NCBI GenBank assembly: GCA_025331435.1
Contig: JAIWNI010000028.1
Span: 62,001-126,000 of the forward strand
Source: Choanephora cucurbitarum
Lineage: Eukaryota; Mucoromycota; Mucoromycetes; Mucorales; Choanephoraceae
Direction of reading: 5' to 3'
Length of the DNA: 64,000 nucleotides
Shown here: one piece after another, positions 23,148 to 34,480 of the stretch
Position numbering within the stretch: the stretch's first letter is position 1
Layout of the letters: every line of letters begins with the position of its first letter
Made by a program: the position numbers and the translations under genes
Notes under the pieces: generated by a model
Seen by the model: only the letters and a program-made list of their open reading frames with translations
Databases searched by the model: none
What the model was told of the DNA's origin: nothing

Positions 23148-24143
23148 TTAAGAAAGTACAGCAGAAGGGGATGTGGAATAAACACTATAAATAGGTGAAG
23201 AATGGGAGTCATAAAAGCAATATTTGTTGACAAAGTCAGAATAGCTCATCTGGAATCCTTCAGCAGAGAAAGGTGGAGGTGAATGAATGGGAATCGGTTC
23301 GGTTTTGGTGATAGGAGCGGGAGATAACTTGAATGCAGTGTGACTAAGAAGGAGTGGGGTATAAAATGAGGTGTCGTCATCTTCAGGTGTAGCCAGTGGA
23401 GAAGGTGGTGGGGATACGTGAGGTTTACGAGCTGCAGTCAATGAGTCTGTAAAATCATAGCGTTTACCTATCTTCTTGCTTTCCTGCTTTGTCTGAGATA
23501 CAGTAGGCGACAAGACCATCTCATAATTTGCACCATTGTTATTATCCCAATACTCTTGGTTGTCCACTGTGTATCTTAAGGCAAGGTAGATAGTTTGAGG
23601 AGTTTGTTTGGCTTCAACAGGAATGTTGAATACAAATCTGTCCCACGTATTTGATGTACTTGCAATCGATTCACGGAAGACTCCGGTAGTTTCCTGATAA
23701 GTACGCCATAAGTCAAATGTGTAACGGACAGTAACAACTTTATGGAAGGAGAGATTGGCAGCTCGACAACGCCCTTCAATCACCATATGTTGATTTAACA
23801 TCTGTTCAGCATCACCATCCATCAGTTGTGCTGTTTCCATACGAATGGTACCATTGGACTGATAGAGTACTCTTCTGGTAGTAGGCCAGTTTGGGAATGT
23901 AAGCTTGTAATCATCAGCCGAGCTATCCATGATTGGAGGATCTGACTTGACAGTGATAGGTGATTGTGTCTTATAGAAATAGCGTACTTGCTCTAATTCT
24001 TGTGCAAATCCCACTTGCTTTTTTGGTTTGTATTTCTGTTGAATGACGATAGGATCATTGATTTGATGAGTAGCACGCTTAAGTACAATTCTCTTTTGAC
24101 GGTTAAGATTAAGATGATATGAAGTTAAAGTAGTTGTAGTCAT
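23148..24143 (-). CDS. PP1 glycogen-targeting regulatory subunit with CBM21 (331 aa)
   Basis: A single uninterrupted frame. An RVxF-type PP1-docking motif, KKQVGFA, is at residues 41-47. It leads into a CBM21 glycogen-binding domain at about residues 95-215, with VEGRCRAANLSFHKVVTVRY, TFDLW, TWDRFVFNI, ALRYTVDNQEYWDNNNGANY. The rest is Pro/Ser-rich, including PPPSPLATPEDDD and PIPIHSPPPFS. Role by family (yeast Gac1/Pig, animal PPP1R3): tethers protein phosphatase 1 to glycogen so that glycogen synthase is dephosphorylated and activated. It is a functional neighbour of the branching enzyme at 4.1-6.4 kb, but not adjacent to it. The 3' end is at 23148 and the next 400 bp upstream of the start are AT-rich promoter DNA. 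Confidence 0.88.
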   Translation of the reverse strand: MTTTTLTSYHLNLNRQKRIVLKRATHQINDPIVIQQKYKPKKQVGFAQELEQVRYFYKTQSPITVKSDPPIMDSSADDYKLTFPNWPTTRRVLYQSNGTIRMETAQLMDGDAEQMLNQHMVIEGRCRAANLSFHKVVTVRYTFDLWRTYQETTGVFRESIASTSNTWDRFVFNIPVEAKQTPQTIYLALRYTVDNQEYWDNNNGANYEMVLSPTVSQTKQESKKIGKRYDFTDSLTAARKPHVSPPPSPLATPEDDDTSFYTPLLLSHTAFKLSPAPITKTEPIPIHSPPPFSAEGFQMSYSDFVNKYCFYDSHSSPIYSVYSTSPSAVLS

Positions 24144-25253
24144 TTTTTAAGAGGGGGGAATATGTACAGTAATAAAAAATAGTATAAAAATTAAATAAAA
24201 AAAAAAAAGGTTTTTATCTCCCTTTTTATATCAAAATCATCAATCATCCAAGGCGATTTTTAATAGATAAAGTTTCCCTTTCGTCCCTTCCCATCCATTT
24301 AAACTCAGCTATCTAGACCGTTTATCAAGAAAGAGAGAGATCCGTTCATCGATATGAGGTGACACACACCCCACCCCAATTTACTTTATTGGATTCAACA
24401 CATTCACACACACACACAACAAATAGAGACACAGAAATAACTATAAGTTTAAATTTGTTGCATGATATTTTTATTCAAATGACTTCTTTCAAATGGCGTC
24501 AAACTAAGAAAGTGGTCCGAGAGTCATTGGATTACACATATATATTTAAAATAAAATAAAATAAAAACCTTTTCCCGCCAAAATAGATATGTTTAATCTA
24601 AACGTTATTAGGAGGGGCATCAAACACATTCTCTCCTTTATACAAAAAAAAAAAAGATGAAACATAAACAAGTAGAATGAAAATTTCCGTTTCCCTATCT
24701 CTTTATTGTATGTTAGAAAAATAAGCATGTTGATCAATTGGATTTCATTGGTCAAAGATAATATCCATTTTGTTTCGTTTTATAAAAATAGATATTACTA
24801 AGTTTTTTCCATTTCACAATATCCGAGACGTCTTTAAGATCTTTTTTGATACAGTGCCTGTCAAAAAGAAAGCGAGACGGAACATCTTATCCGTATGATT
24901 TCGTTTGTTAAAAAAACTTTAATCTAGTTACACAACTAGCATAGATAACTCTACAATATCAAGTGTAGATAGCACTATTCATTTGCCTAGACGGTAATTA
25001 ACATCAACCCTAAGGCTATTTGCTTGACAAACCAAAGACTTTCTCTTTTGTCATCTCTGTTTATTCCATTCACAAACAGGCCCTGCTTTTGTTTGTATCG
25101 TACAGCTACAATATGAAATGAATAGGCTCTATTTTAATTTGAAATCAATCTGTGTGGAGTTTAAAATCATCTGCATTAATTCCTGACTGTGCTTCTAAAT
25201 CACATCAGTCCATGGATTTAGGAAAGATGCTCCCCCTTTTTTTTCTTAAGATG
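24144..25253. other. intergenic, no gene seen
   Basis: Promoter side of the PP1-subunit gene (poly-A at 24198-24209, an ACACAC run at 24401-24418), then AT-rich DNA up to the inverted-repeat element at 25254. No supported coding frame. Confidence 0.45.
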
Positions 25254-25565
25254 CAGTCAAGCCTACTGACATTGGCGTTTTGAAAAAAAAAGATGTGTCC
25301 TTTAGGCTGTAGACAAGTGCTAAATTGATTTGGTTTAAAAAAAATGATGCACTTATTAGCGATCTTTATGGTTTCTGTAGTCATTCCAAGCATCCATTGT
25401 TTCAACAAAACACCGTTTTAGGCTTTGTCATTTATATTGTTATACGCCAATTGAACAATGGAATTGTTTACGCCAAGTCAATTTAGCACTTGTCTACAGC
25501 CTAAAGGACACATCATTTAGGGCCAATCGTTTTTTAGAAAACATCAATTTCAATAGGCTTGACTG
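25254..25565. mobile_element. MITE-like element with long imperfect terminal inverted repeats
   Basis: The left end reads CAGTCAAGCCTACTGA and the right end is the reverse complement (CAGTCAAGCCTATTGA) followed by TA. Inside, GATGTGTCCTTTAGGCTGTA and the next ~17 bp (25290-25327) recur inverted at 25479-25517. The two arms cover about 75 bp each of a 312-bp element, with no coding capacity. A CAGT start next to TA suggests a Tc1/mariner-derived MITE. The left flank is TG rather than TA, so the duplication is not perfect. Confidence 0.6.
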
Positions 25566-27378
25566 TAGTGGCGCACGCATATCAACATCAAACAGGAGTG
25601 TAACGTTATCTGAAATAGACTGGCGTTAGTCTATGGGCAAAAAGAAAAAAAAATCGCGTGTATAGGGAGTCTTGATAAAAAAAAAATTCTCTGTTTCTTA
25701 AGTCTTTATTATTCATTTCTCATCTGTTGTTAAGCCTTGCATCCATCAGCTGTTGGCTGTATTGTTCTTGCCGGTTCGTCCCGTAGGAAGTTCGCGCTTC
25801 ACTGACTTTTCATGTTTCCCGCAGAGATGGAGCAACCGTCATCTGTCTCTAAATCTTATGCTAAGTATTAAATACAACAGCGCATCCAAGTAGATTTTTT
25901 TTGACTTGCGCGTTTTGAAAGCTCCAACTCCATGAAGTAATAAACCTATCTCAAACTATTCTGTTACAAAAAGAATGGCTCTTCATTGGCGACTGGGCAA
26001 AGAAAAACTGTGAGGTAAAAAAAAAGATGGACTCAAAGTAGCAGAAGTTGTCATTGCTCTAGATATCAAAATCATATTTGTTGTTTTCATAGGTCAATAG
26101 ATGGTCCCACCAGTTGTTCATACGAGCAAAAGGTCTACATGACAAGGAAAGCGCCTGTTTTCTATGAATAAGTTCCCAGATGCGATTGTAACAAGAACAA
26201 ATCGGAAGAATCCTTGAGAAAGCAAACGGCGTCATCGGTGTATGCAAGAAGCTTGATAGGAGAGCTAAGCCCAAGCCTTTGATCAGCAAACTCCTAGGGC
26301 AGGTTAGAATAATGCCTTTAGAGGCAGGATCCTGAAGCAAAGGCTCGAAGGCAAGGTTTAAAAAAAAGACAGGGAGAGATCAGATCACTCTGTCGTAGGC
26401 CTCTTTGTTGGATTACAGGTGTGGGATATGATAGTCATCATATCCATCTCTTTGCAGAGCTATTTCAGACGCTCTCTATCGCACTCTTTTTTTTTAAGAA
26501 GTAGCCAACTTTGACTCGATTTCTCTATTTACTTTTGCGATATTTATCTCTTCGACTGCACCTATTGTATTGCTTTTATAAACTGAATCATGACAAACCC
26601 CCCATTAAAAGCAGTAACAAGGTTATTATTTTTGGGGGTAATACGAGGCGCACTGCAGCGGTTCTAGAAGTGTTCTTTTCTATTGGTCATGATACCAATA
26701 GAGACGTGTGTAGTCTATGTTTCCAAGAGCCTTGACCAAGTAATACCCTCTCTTAGTATTGAAATGACTACAATGTGCTCAGCATAACAGTTCCAATTGT
26801 ATGCTTTTGTTTCGTATCAAACGAGTAGATTGCAGTCTGCTGTCTGTCCTCTTAAACTTTAGACATGCATCAGACTTCTGTTACTAGATATGATATATTT
26901 TCCTCAGGTGATTAAACTTCTGTGCCTTGAAAACAGTATTTAATTGTAGAACCTTGAGATTACGAACAAAAGTTTAGTTTTTATCTTTTAAGTCTATTGA
27001 GCTCTATGTTAAAGCATGCCTTCTTGATGCTGAATAGATTGATCCTCTGTACGTGAGAGAAAAGTCAATCTTTTTTTTCTCTTGAAAGTTTGAATATAAA
27101 GTATGAGGCTCCAATTTTGATATTTATGATCAGCGTACGTCAAGATTGTTTATGCCACATCATGTAGCAACAAGAAGCTTATTGACACTGATAATTGGCA
27201 GGACATTGAACTGTTTGGTTTTTCAATTGTTCTGAAAAAAAGAAATACACGAATGTTTTGTTGCCTCAATCAAAGCATGTCAATTATAGCTGAATAGCAA
27301 CATGTAGAAAATCAAAACTTTACAAATTGATAATGATATTTTTTAAAAAAAAAAAAGAGCCAATTTTATTCACGCTTA
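25566..27378. other. interval without an identified gene
   Basis: A minus-strand frame at 26059-26340 (LTCPRSLLIKGLGLALLSSF ... MNNWWDHLLTYENNKYDFD) may be a transposon or recombinase fragment, but I cannot name it. A plus frame at 26511-26735 is similarly unassigned. The rest is AT-rich with poly-A at 27343-27356. Confidence 0.3.
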
Positions 27379-27408
27379 GGACTATGATACACTGATGTAT
27401 CATAGTCC
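27379..27408. repeat. perfect 13-bp palindrome 3' of copy C
   Basis: GGACTATGATACA and its exact reverse complement, separated by CTGA. It lies about 70 bp beyond the stop codon of the nuclease-family gene at 27478, so in the transcript it would form a stable hairpin in the 3' UTR. A scar of an excised palindromic element is the other option. Confidence 0.7.
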
Positions 27409-27477
27409 ACTTTGGAGAAGCTGTCTGTCAACCCTTCGCTGTACTGCAAAAGACAAGCCTATTTAAAGTTTTTTTAG

Positions 27478-29257
27478 TCAAATCGCTGCTTTGCCTCTTG
27501 TTTTCACATTATATCCGTCCTTTACCTTCAACTCATACAGTGCCACAAGTGTTGCTTCTAAGCTATCTACTTCTTCAGCAACAAGAGGAAGGGAAAGCCT
27601 TCGGCCAGGCAACACCACGTCAACATCTTCATGTCTTGTCAGGTAATAGACATAGCCGCAGTCGCCTATCAATTTCTCATTAGGATGATGTTCTTTGAGT
27701 AAGAATTTTTCAAGTTACTTACGGCTCCAATCCAAAGACCAAATGTGGTTAGAACCACCGATGCTCAAATTGTACAGCTTAAGCGATTCGCTGCAGCGGA
27801 TACTCTTCGACTCTTGCTTGATGGAAGCTGAGCTTGTCATTCCATCCTTCACCTCACAGAGGCAAACAGGTATCTTCTTCTTGTTGTAGGCAATCAAATC
27901 ACTGCACCGGCCCATCAAATTCTTGATTGCTGTAGTGCTTGTTGCCTTGGACGACTCGTTGTCTTTTCTTGCCTTCTTTGTTGCCTCAGTTGTTCGCTCT
28001 CCACTTCTCCAACGCAACAGGGTGTCACAAAAGACAATGTTCAAGACCTCTTTCAACACCTGAACGATGTCAGACTCATCGAGCTCTGGCTTTCTCTTTC
28101 TCTTCAAGCCGTTGTCTTCTTCATCATCATCGTCGTCGCTACTGCTGTCATAAACAGCCCACTCTCTGAACTTGTTCTTCCTATTCTTGCATGTCAGTAG
28201 TATGTCTCAATTGGTAGCCGTATTACTTACATGTAAGTACAGATGAAGGCGATTTGCTGCTTCTTGCCTTTCTCAACATCAAAGTCCAAAGAACCGGCTG
28301 CACCCTCAAAAACAATCTAAAAAAAAAAAGCAAAAGAATACGTTTGGCTTTAGTTAACTATATGTAGGCTCGAATGTCTGAGTAATCACCTTTTTTGACT
28401 GTTCAAACAAAGCTTTGACCTCTGCTTCGGTCTCTTGCTCGATCATGACAGGAGCTGACAAGGCAGAGAGTTGCTCAAATTGTGTTATGCTCAGGTGTCT
28501 TCTATATTCCTCGGCATAAATTTGGCTGTTGATGTTGATGATGTTTGAAACACAAAGTCTATAATAATGTTAGCATGATCATATCACGACCTTCAAAAAC
28601 AAAGAGACATACTTCAAGACGCACTTCTGTACAAGTGTCAAAGTACTGAAGGTGCTAAGGAATTTGAAGCTCATGATGAGCAAGGACTCGGACAACGACT
28701 TGGCTTCTTTGCCTTCAACTTCCATTATTTGTTGCTTTATCTCTTCTTCATCTTCTGGATCATCTTCATTCTTGAACTGAAGAGAAAAAAAAAGGCTTAT
28801 TAGACATTGATTAAGACAATTAGGCTTGGATCAAGCTTACCTTTCGTTCACACCAGAAGAGCAACTTCATCCTCAACATGTTTGCCTCGAAGCCCTATAA
28901 TACATATGATGAGTAAAAACTAGCCAAATATAAAACACAATGTTACTTACAGTCATTTGATAGATGGCTTTCCATGTATCATCTTCGACAAACAAGAGCT
29001 GCTTCTCTCCACGAACAGAAAAGTCGGCTTTCTTCAAACACTCCCTGAACCTTTTTGTCCAGGCTTCCTTCAAATGCTCCCAAGAATTGTAGTGGTTTGT
29101 TGCTACAATCAAGTCTTGATGTGCCTCAATAAAATTTCTTAAACTGCAGTTGTTGGCACGATTACCGGAAATGAAATTTTGTAGCTCTATTGTTGACAGT
29201 CAGTATGGCACAAGATTATATTCATCGTGTCTTACCTTCGAGCCCAGTATAAAACAT
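27478..29257 (-). CDS. PD-(D/E)XK nuclease-like family protein (copy C, 458 aa)
   Basis: Eight exons: 29257..29236, 29186..28951, 28894..28841, 28776..28613, 28558..28390, 28316..28231, 28180..27723 and 27665..27478. Total 1,377 nt, no stop, all introns GT-AG. The N-terminal ~240 residues are helical and charged (ELQNFISGNRANN, RNFIEAHQDL). A linker has acidic and basic patches (DSSSDDDDDEEDN, KRKRKP, KKARK), the latter likely nuclear-localisation signals. The core reads GRCSDLIAYNKKKIPVCLCE-V-K: Asp338, Glu353, Lys355, the D-x14-E-x-K geometry of PD-(D/E)XK enzymes. The tail is CGYVYYLTRHEDVDVVLPGR. Copy A shares the short first exon, the start of exon 2 and most exon phases. The molecular role is unknown; nuclease activity is inferred from motif geometry only. 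Confidence 0.75.
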
Positions 29258-29273
29258 AGTAGAGTTAAAGGTT

Positions 29274-29380
29274 TAATAAGAGTGGGATAATTTAAGTGGA
29301 AATAATAAGAGTGGGATAATTTAAGTGGAAATAATAAGAGTAGAATAATCTAAGTGGATGTAATAAGAGTTGGATCAAGT
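29274..29380. repeat. 29-bp tandem repeat, 3-4 copies
   Basis: Units start TAATAAGAGTGGGATAATTT at 29274, 29303, 29332 and 29361, the last two diverged. The array begins 17 bp upstream of the ATG of the nuclease-family gene at 29257, so it sits in its promoter or leader. Copy D has a different short tandem array in the same relative position. Confidence 0.85.
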
Positions 29381-29496
29381 TGATATTTTTAATAAAAGTT
29401 GAATTGAGTTAAGGTAGAGAGATAAAGTTAAACAATGATAGTTTTCTTCTTTTATAGACGAAAGTAAATTAAAACTCATAGAACATTGGAATCGTA

Positions 29497-29720
29497 TCAC
29501 GTAACCTACATCGGGATGGCTGCTTTGAGCTAAAGTCAGCTGCAGGGCTGCAGTCTGCCAACTTTGTTTCTTATTGATGCTTCAAAAATTCTGTGTGCTG
29601 TTACATAACAAAAGAAGTGTAGAGAGAGAGTGAGAGAGTGAGAGAGTGAGAGAAAGCGACATGATTCCTTGCTCCTTAAATACTCTTTTTTCCCATTTAT
29701 GTGAAGCAGGATATTGCCTT
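29497..29720. repeat. diverged copy of LTR-like segment (partner 34331-34480)
   Basis: ATCACGTAACCTAC ... GGCTGCTTTGAGCTAAAGTCAG ... GCCAACTTTGTTTCTTA ... TTATGTGAAGCA recurs at 34337-34470 in the same orientation, with extra GA-rich sequence inserted here (29615-29660). Together with the 30308/34220 repeat it brackets the decayed gypsy element. It is probably an LTR remnant, although the order of segments differs between sides. Confidence 0.55.
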
Positions 29721-30307
29721 GATTTAATCTGGATAGCTTCTTGATTAAAGCAAGATACAATCATCCCCCCCTTCTTCTTCTTTTTTTTTTAACCTTTTTC
29801 GCAGTAATCAGTCATTTCGCATGTAGCCAGGAAATAAAAAGGAGTAGCTACGAGAGAACAATGACGAGCTTATGCATCACTTCATTTTTGACAACCAGCT
29901 CTAAACTAACTGGTGAATGAAGGTAAACAAAACAAAAAAAAGTTGGATGAAACACATAAACTTGTGCTATTCGCATGGAAACTATTACCCATTTGACTTG
30001 AAATCGAGCTTCATAAATCAGCAAAAGACGAGCTTTGGTTCAGTCTAGAACGCATCCAACAAGGTATATGATGAAGATAAATGGGACAAGTAAATCCTGG
30101 ACTTGAGAAAGTAATCTGGTCCCCACGATACAAGTAAAATTAAGGCTAAAAAGATCTTTTGTTCTTTTCGCATGTGAAAAAGACCATTTAGTAATGCTAA
30201 CAATGGAAGCTTATTTATTACCATCAAACTTGTTTTCTAAAAAAAAAAAAAAAAAAAAAAAAGTGGTAATAAAATCATAGATAGTATGATATTTGCTTAT
30301 TTGAGAC

Positions 30308-30406
30308 AGTAAAAACTGAACGAGAACTAATGTAGGCCTTCATTAGGCGAAGAGAGAAAAAAAGTGTTCATGATAAAAAACTCTTCTTCATATAATCGGT
30401 GTTCGT
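30308..30406. repeat. LTR-like direct repeat, left copy (partner 34220-34318)
   Basis: CTGAACGAGAACTAATGTAG, then GCCTTCATTAG, and AAAAGTGTTCATGATAA through CATATAATCGGTGTT are shared with 34230-34318 at high identity. The copies flank the pol-gag relic on both sides in direct orientation, as expected of LTR parts. Confidence 0.6.
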
Positions 30407-31113
30407 AATTCAGATGTGGTGAATACCACATAACTCCCCTCCAGTGTAAACGCATTCTCTTCACTTACGAGGTTTCTTTCTTGTGGTAATTGCTATCTCT
30501 TGTGAGCCATCATTCACATGGCCTTTTCTGGGTCTTCCGCTTTTTCTCTTAGATTCTTTGTCTTCTCCTTTACTTTGAGTTTTCATGCTATCCCAATAGT
30601 CTTGGATGATTCCTTGTGTGTAAGAAGTCTTTTGCTGCTACCCATTGATTGCATGGTTCATCTAAATCCTTCCGTTTTACGTAATAAGCGTATTTGTTTG
30701 TGTCTGGATCTAGTATGTGCTGCGATGTTCTCGTGTACTCTCTGGATCTAACTATCACTGGTTATAGCTTCGTAGGCAGAATTTCGCCTGTTGTGTCCCC
30801 CCCCTTAGGTTCCATCTTTATTAAAATTAGGGTGTATTTCGATTCGCATTTAACTTTTCCTCGAGGATGATCAGTTTACTTCTGTTGTTGGGGGCTTTCA
30901 TGTCTTTGCTTCAATACCAGGGGGGAGTACGATTTCTTGCAAGTCTCTCATTCTTTGAGTCACTTGCTCTTTTGTTAAGGTGGCTGTTTCCTCATTGTAA
31001 TTTTTTGAAATCGTTCGGTCTCATGTGAAAGGGAGGCGTGTTCAATCTTTTTGACACTTTGTTATTTATGACTCATTGTACAAGAGAAGTGGTCCCATTC
31101 TCCTGTTACTATT

Positions 31114-34100
31114 TTATCGCTGTTCCAACAGTTCTTTCTGCCTCTGTTTGCCTGTACGGCGTTCATGATCGATGGCCAGCTTTTCTTTTTTTGAATCCAT
31201 CACTTGATGAGCGAACTCTTCTTCATGATCAGATTGCAGGAATACAAAACACGGGTATAAGTGCTTGTTCTGAATTGGACAAAGTACAGCATATGTAGCT
31301 GCCAATGGCCACACATGTACTTGTTTCATTTTGTTGTAAATAATAAAAAAAAGACCAGCTAAGTCTATTGCCTGGTAATGATGCATGTACAAGGGGGGAT
31401 GATATCCTATTTTCGCTATGTTGAAATTGCTCACATCTCTTTGATCCATGGATCTTTTGGCCAATGCATACCACTGTCCAGTTAGTTGTCACTCCAACAT
31501 AACTGAAGAGATGGGCCCTCTCTAAGATGTCTCTCCTCCAATGGAAGGGATTATCCTATTGTTTTCAATGCTCACCCTATCTTATTTCTTTTTTTTTTTT
31601 TTAAGATTCGTCTGAGTGTCAGTCTTACCCTTCCTCCAGCTCTTTTACTGAAGAGAGGGGGTGGAAGTCGAACATTAACATAACCCGGCCAATGGACAAT
31701 TGAGACATTGTAGTATCGAACTATTTGATCCATATCGAGTTGAGCTTTTTCTATGTGTGTAAGTAGGTCAATGCCTTAGGATCCGTGTGAAGCGTGACAT
31801 GTACTTCCTTACAGGTGGGTGTGGGAATTTCTACAAGGTCGAATATGACTTGCCAGCAATTCCTGTTTTGTCATTCCTCTCCTAAAGATGATGTCTATTC
31901 GTTGCAGAGGCTTCCTTTTGAAAAAATATATAAATACCCGCATTCGAAGCATCCGTTGCTATTTAGAATGATAGATTTGGTTGTAGAAACGATAGACAAT
32001 CACGCTTTGCTTTAGGGGGGGGGGGCAACGGTCATGTTGGTTTGTGAAGACAGTTTGTCTGTGTGATGTTTTCATTTTGTTCCAGAGAAGTCGTCAACAT
32101 GGATATCTCATCTCGGGAAGTAGTTCACACCCTCCTAAGAAACGCTGTCTATCCTTTTACTGGTGTGGCCCACTTCCATTGTGTGAGACAGTCTTTTGCG
32201 TGGGTTAGAAGACATCCCAACAGGTTAAGTAACTTCTTTGGGATTCAGTATGAAAGTTGCTTTAGTGAGCTCCAGGATGGACATGAACTCTAGGGTTCCT
32301 TGAGATGTCTATTCTAGATCACACAATCGTAAAACGTAACAAAGTGTGTAAAAGGGATCCCCCCCCTCTGAATGGTTTGGACATCACTCAGTTGAAATGG
32401 GTTTCAAAGGCTACTGTTTGCCATCAACTGATATGAAAGCGGCCTTGTGTTGATATGGTGGGATAAGTAGGGGAAGCAATGAAAAGCATTTCTTGAGATC
32501 GAGGGTATAAAGACACTGGTTCCTTTCAGTTGCTTAAAGATCTTGGGTTTAAAAAAAAATAGGGAAATCGATCTTCCTTAAGATGTTTATTGATATGATG
32601 TGGATCCAAACAAGGACGCTTGTCAGTGTAGTTTCCTCCCCCCTTTTTTTTCCGTCTTGGAGTGCTAAAGGACGATTCCACCCTGTTATTTAGATGATAA
32701 GGGGTATTTCACACATGAATTACATTGATTGACTGTTTCTCATGGTATGAGCGTATCTAGCAATAGAGTATGACTAACCCGTCAACTGTGTCTGGGATGT
32801 CCAGATAACAGCCATTGCGTCTGAGTAGTGTGCCTGCTGGTATAGCCTCATTCAGGGCGTCCTTAAAAAAAGGGTGGCTTTCCTTCTACTTCTTTGGGCA
32901 GAAGGGATACCATGGTGTGGCTCATCCTGTGTAGGGTCTGTTACCTATTGACATGGGCTTGTCTATCACTTCAAATTGAAACACATAGGATTGTATCTCA
33001 GTTTATATAGCTTCAGCCAAGTAGATCTCAGGGCTTTGATGTTCTCTCGTATGTTCAACTCTTATTTTGTAAACCAAAAAATTTTATTTAAAGAAGAAAA
33101 GGTGGCACCACTGTCCACCAAAGCGAGAATTGGCAATCTTTATTGGATCAAGATCGGGGGAAATATCGAGCTGGTCTTCCACTCTCATGGAATTCGTCCT
33201 TCCCCCTGCTTTCATCAAGGCTCTTGTTCTTGAGCTAGTTGACTCAACATCTTTGGGCCCGCATTCTTGTTTGACCTACGCTAAGTCGGGGGACACATTC
33301 TATGGTCATCACTATCGTAACAATCACAGCCAGTTCTTTTTCTCTGTGGTCTTGCTACCTTGCTTCAAGCGAAGCATGAGGAGCCTCCATTCTCCCCCCG
33401 CTCTTCCCCCAACAATGAACAAGTCGATCATCTCATGGATGCTGGTCGTTTCTCACAACCTCCATGGCGTTGGCTTAGAAGCAAGCATGATTTGATTGTT
33501 CCACGTAGTTCATGCTACAGGGGGCAATTGAAGATGATCTCATCAGGACTGGATTGGTATTTCATCGACCCCAACAATTCTCGCACACGACCCTACTCAG
33601 TAGCAGTTTCACCCTCTCTCTCGGGGGGAGCTTGAAGAGTACTCTCATACTCTTTGCTTGGGGGAGTGTCGCAGTACTCAATCAACCACGACTTCACTGT
33701 TTCCCAAGCGACTCTATTGCCGTTGGCACTTACCATGTACATCATGGACGCGGTCGTTGTCACAACAAGCACTTGTCATAGGCAGCGTCAAGGTCCAAAC
33801 CTAACTGTGAGCCTATCGCTTCAACCTAGCCAAAAAAAAAATGACTTTCCCATATCTGAATAGGGCCGTCCTAACTTGCCTTTCAGGTTTCTCGTGTAAG
33901 GGTTCATCTGGGGCATCGTCTGTTCAGTTTGTTGAGTCCTCCATTGGCTTTTTTCTGAAAGTCTTCAACACCAGGAAAGATGATGGCAGACGTTTCTTCG
34001 GGGAAGTCTTCCACATCGCGGGGTACCATAGACTGTTGAAGCAAGTCATCAGCAGGTTCTTGAATTTAGCTTGGTGTTCACGGTGCAATGAATGCCTCTT

Positions 34101-34158
34101 TGGCGCATCATGGTCAAAAGTTCGCGGGCTTCTTGGAGCTCATCTACCTCCATCATAG
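31114..34158 (-). mobile_element. decayed Ty3/gypsy retrotransposon internal region
   Basis: Read right to left the order is that of gypsy elements. A gag-like start MMEVDELQEARELLTMMRQR is at 34158. An aspartic protease motif LVDSGATFSSLNKIF is at about 33078-33122. Reverse transcriptase is at 32555-32630 (DKRPCLDPHHINKHLKEDRF, then a LYTLDLKKCFS-like block after a frameshift). An RNase H-type stretch IATDASNAGIYIFFQKEAS is at about 31905-31962. Integrase pieces are at 31114-31464 (YMHHYQAIDLAGLF, SDHEEEFAHQVMD). Frameshifts and stops throughout make it non-coding. It sits between the direct repeats at 30.3 and 34.2 kb. Plus-strand frames in this interval are shadows of it. Confidence 0.75.
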
Positions 34159-34219
34159 AAGTGTTGTTGTTGGGAACGCTATTGTGGTTTGTTAAAAAAA
34201 AAAAGACGTGACATTGGCT

Positions 34220-34480
34220 TAGTAAACACTGAACGAGAACTAATGTAGGCCTTTATTAGAGAGAGAGAAAAGAAAAAAAGTGTTCATGATAACTCTTCTT
34301 CATATAATCGGTGTTTGTAGTTAAACAAAGGATAGATCACGTAACCTACACTGGGAATAGGCTGCTTTAAACTAAAGTCAGCCAACTTTGTTTCTTATGA
34401 ATGCTTCAAGAATCCTGTTACATAGACAAAAGAAGTAGAATGCCCTTTTTTTCTTTAATTTATGTGAAGCAATCAATTCT
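34220..34480. repeat. LTR-like segment, right side of gypsy relic
   Basis: 34220-34318 matches 30308-30406, and 34331-34480 matches 29497-29720. Here the two blocks are contiguous, so this copy best represents the LTR. It lies next to the gag start, where the 5' LTR of a minus-strand element belongs. Confidence 0.55.

Noticed and set aside
29274..29380. CRISPR-like array
   Set aside because: Units are contiguous with no unique spacers, and the genome is clearly eukaryotic; it is a simple minisatellite.
33130..33863. Plus-strand frames of 70-120 codons
   Set aside because: They lie opposite the gypsy protease/gag region on the minus strand and show no protein-like pattern.
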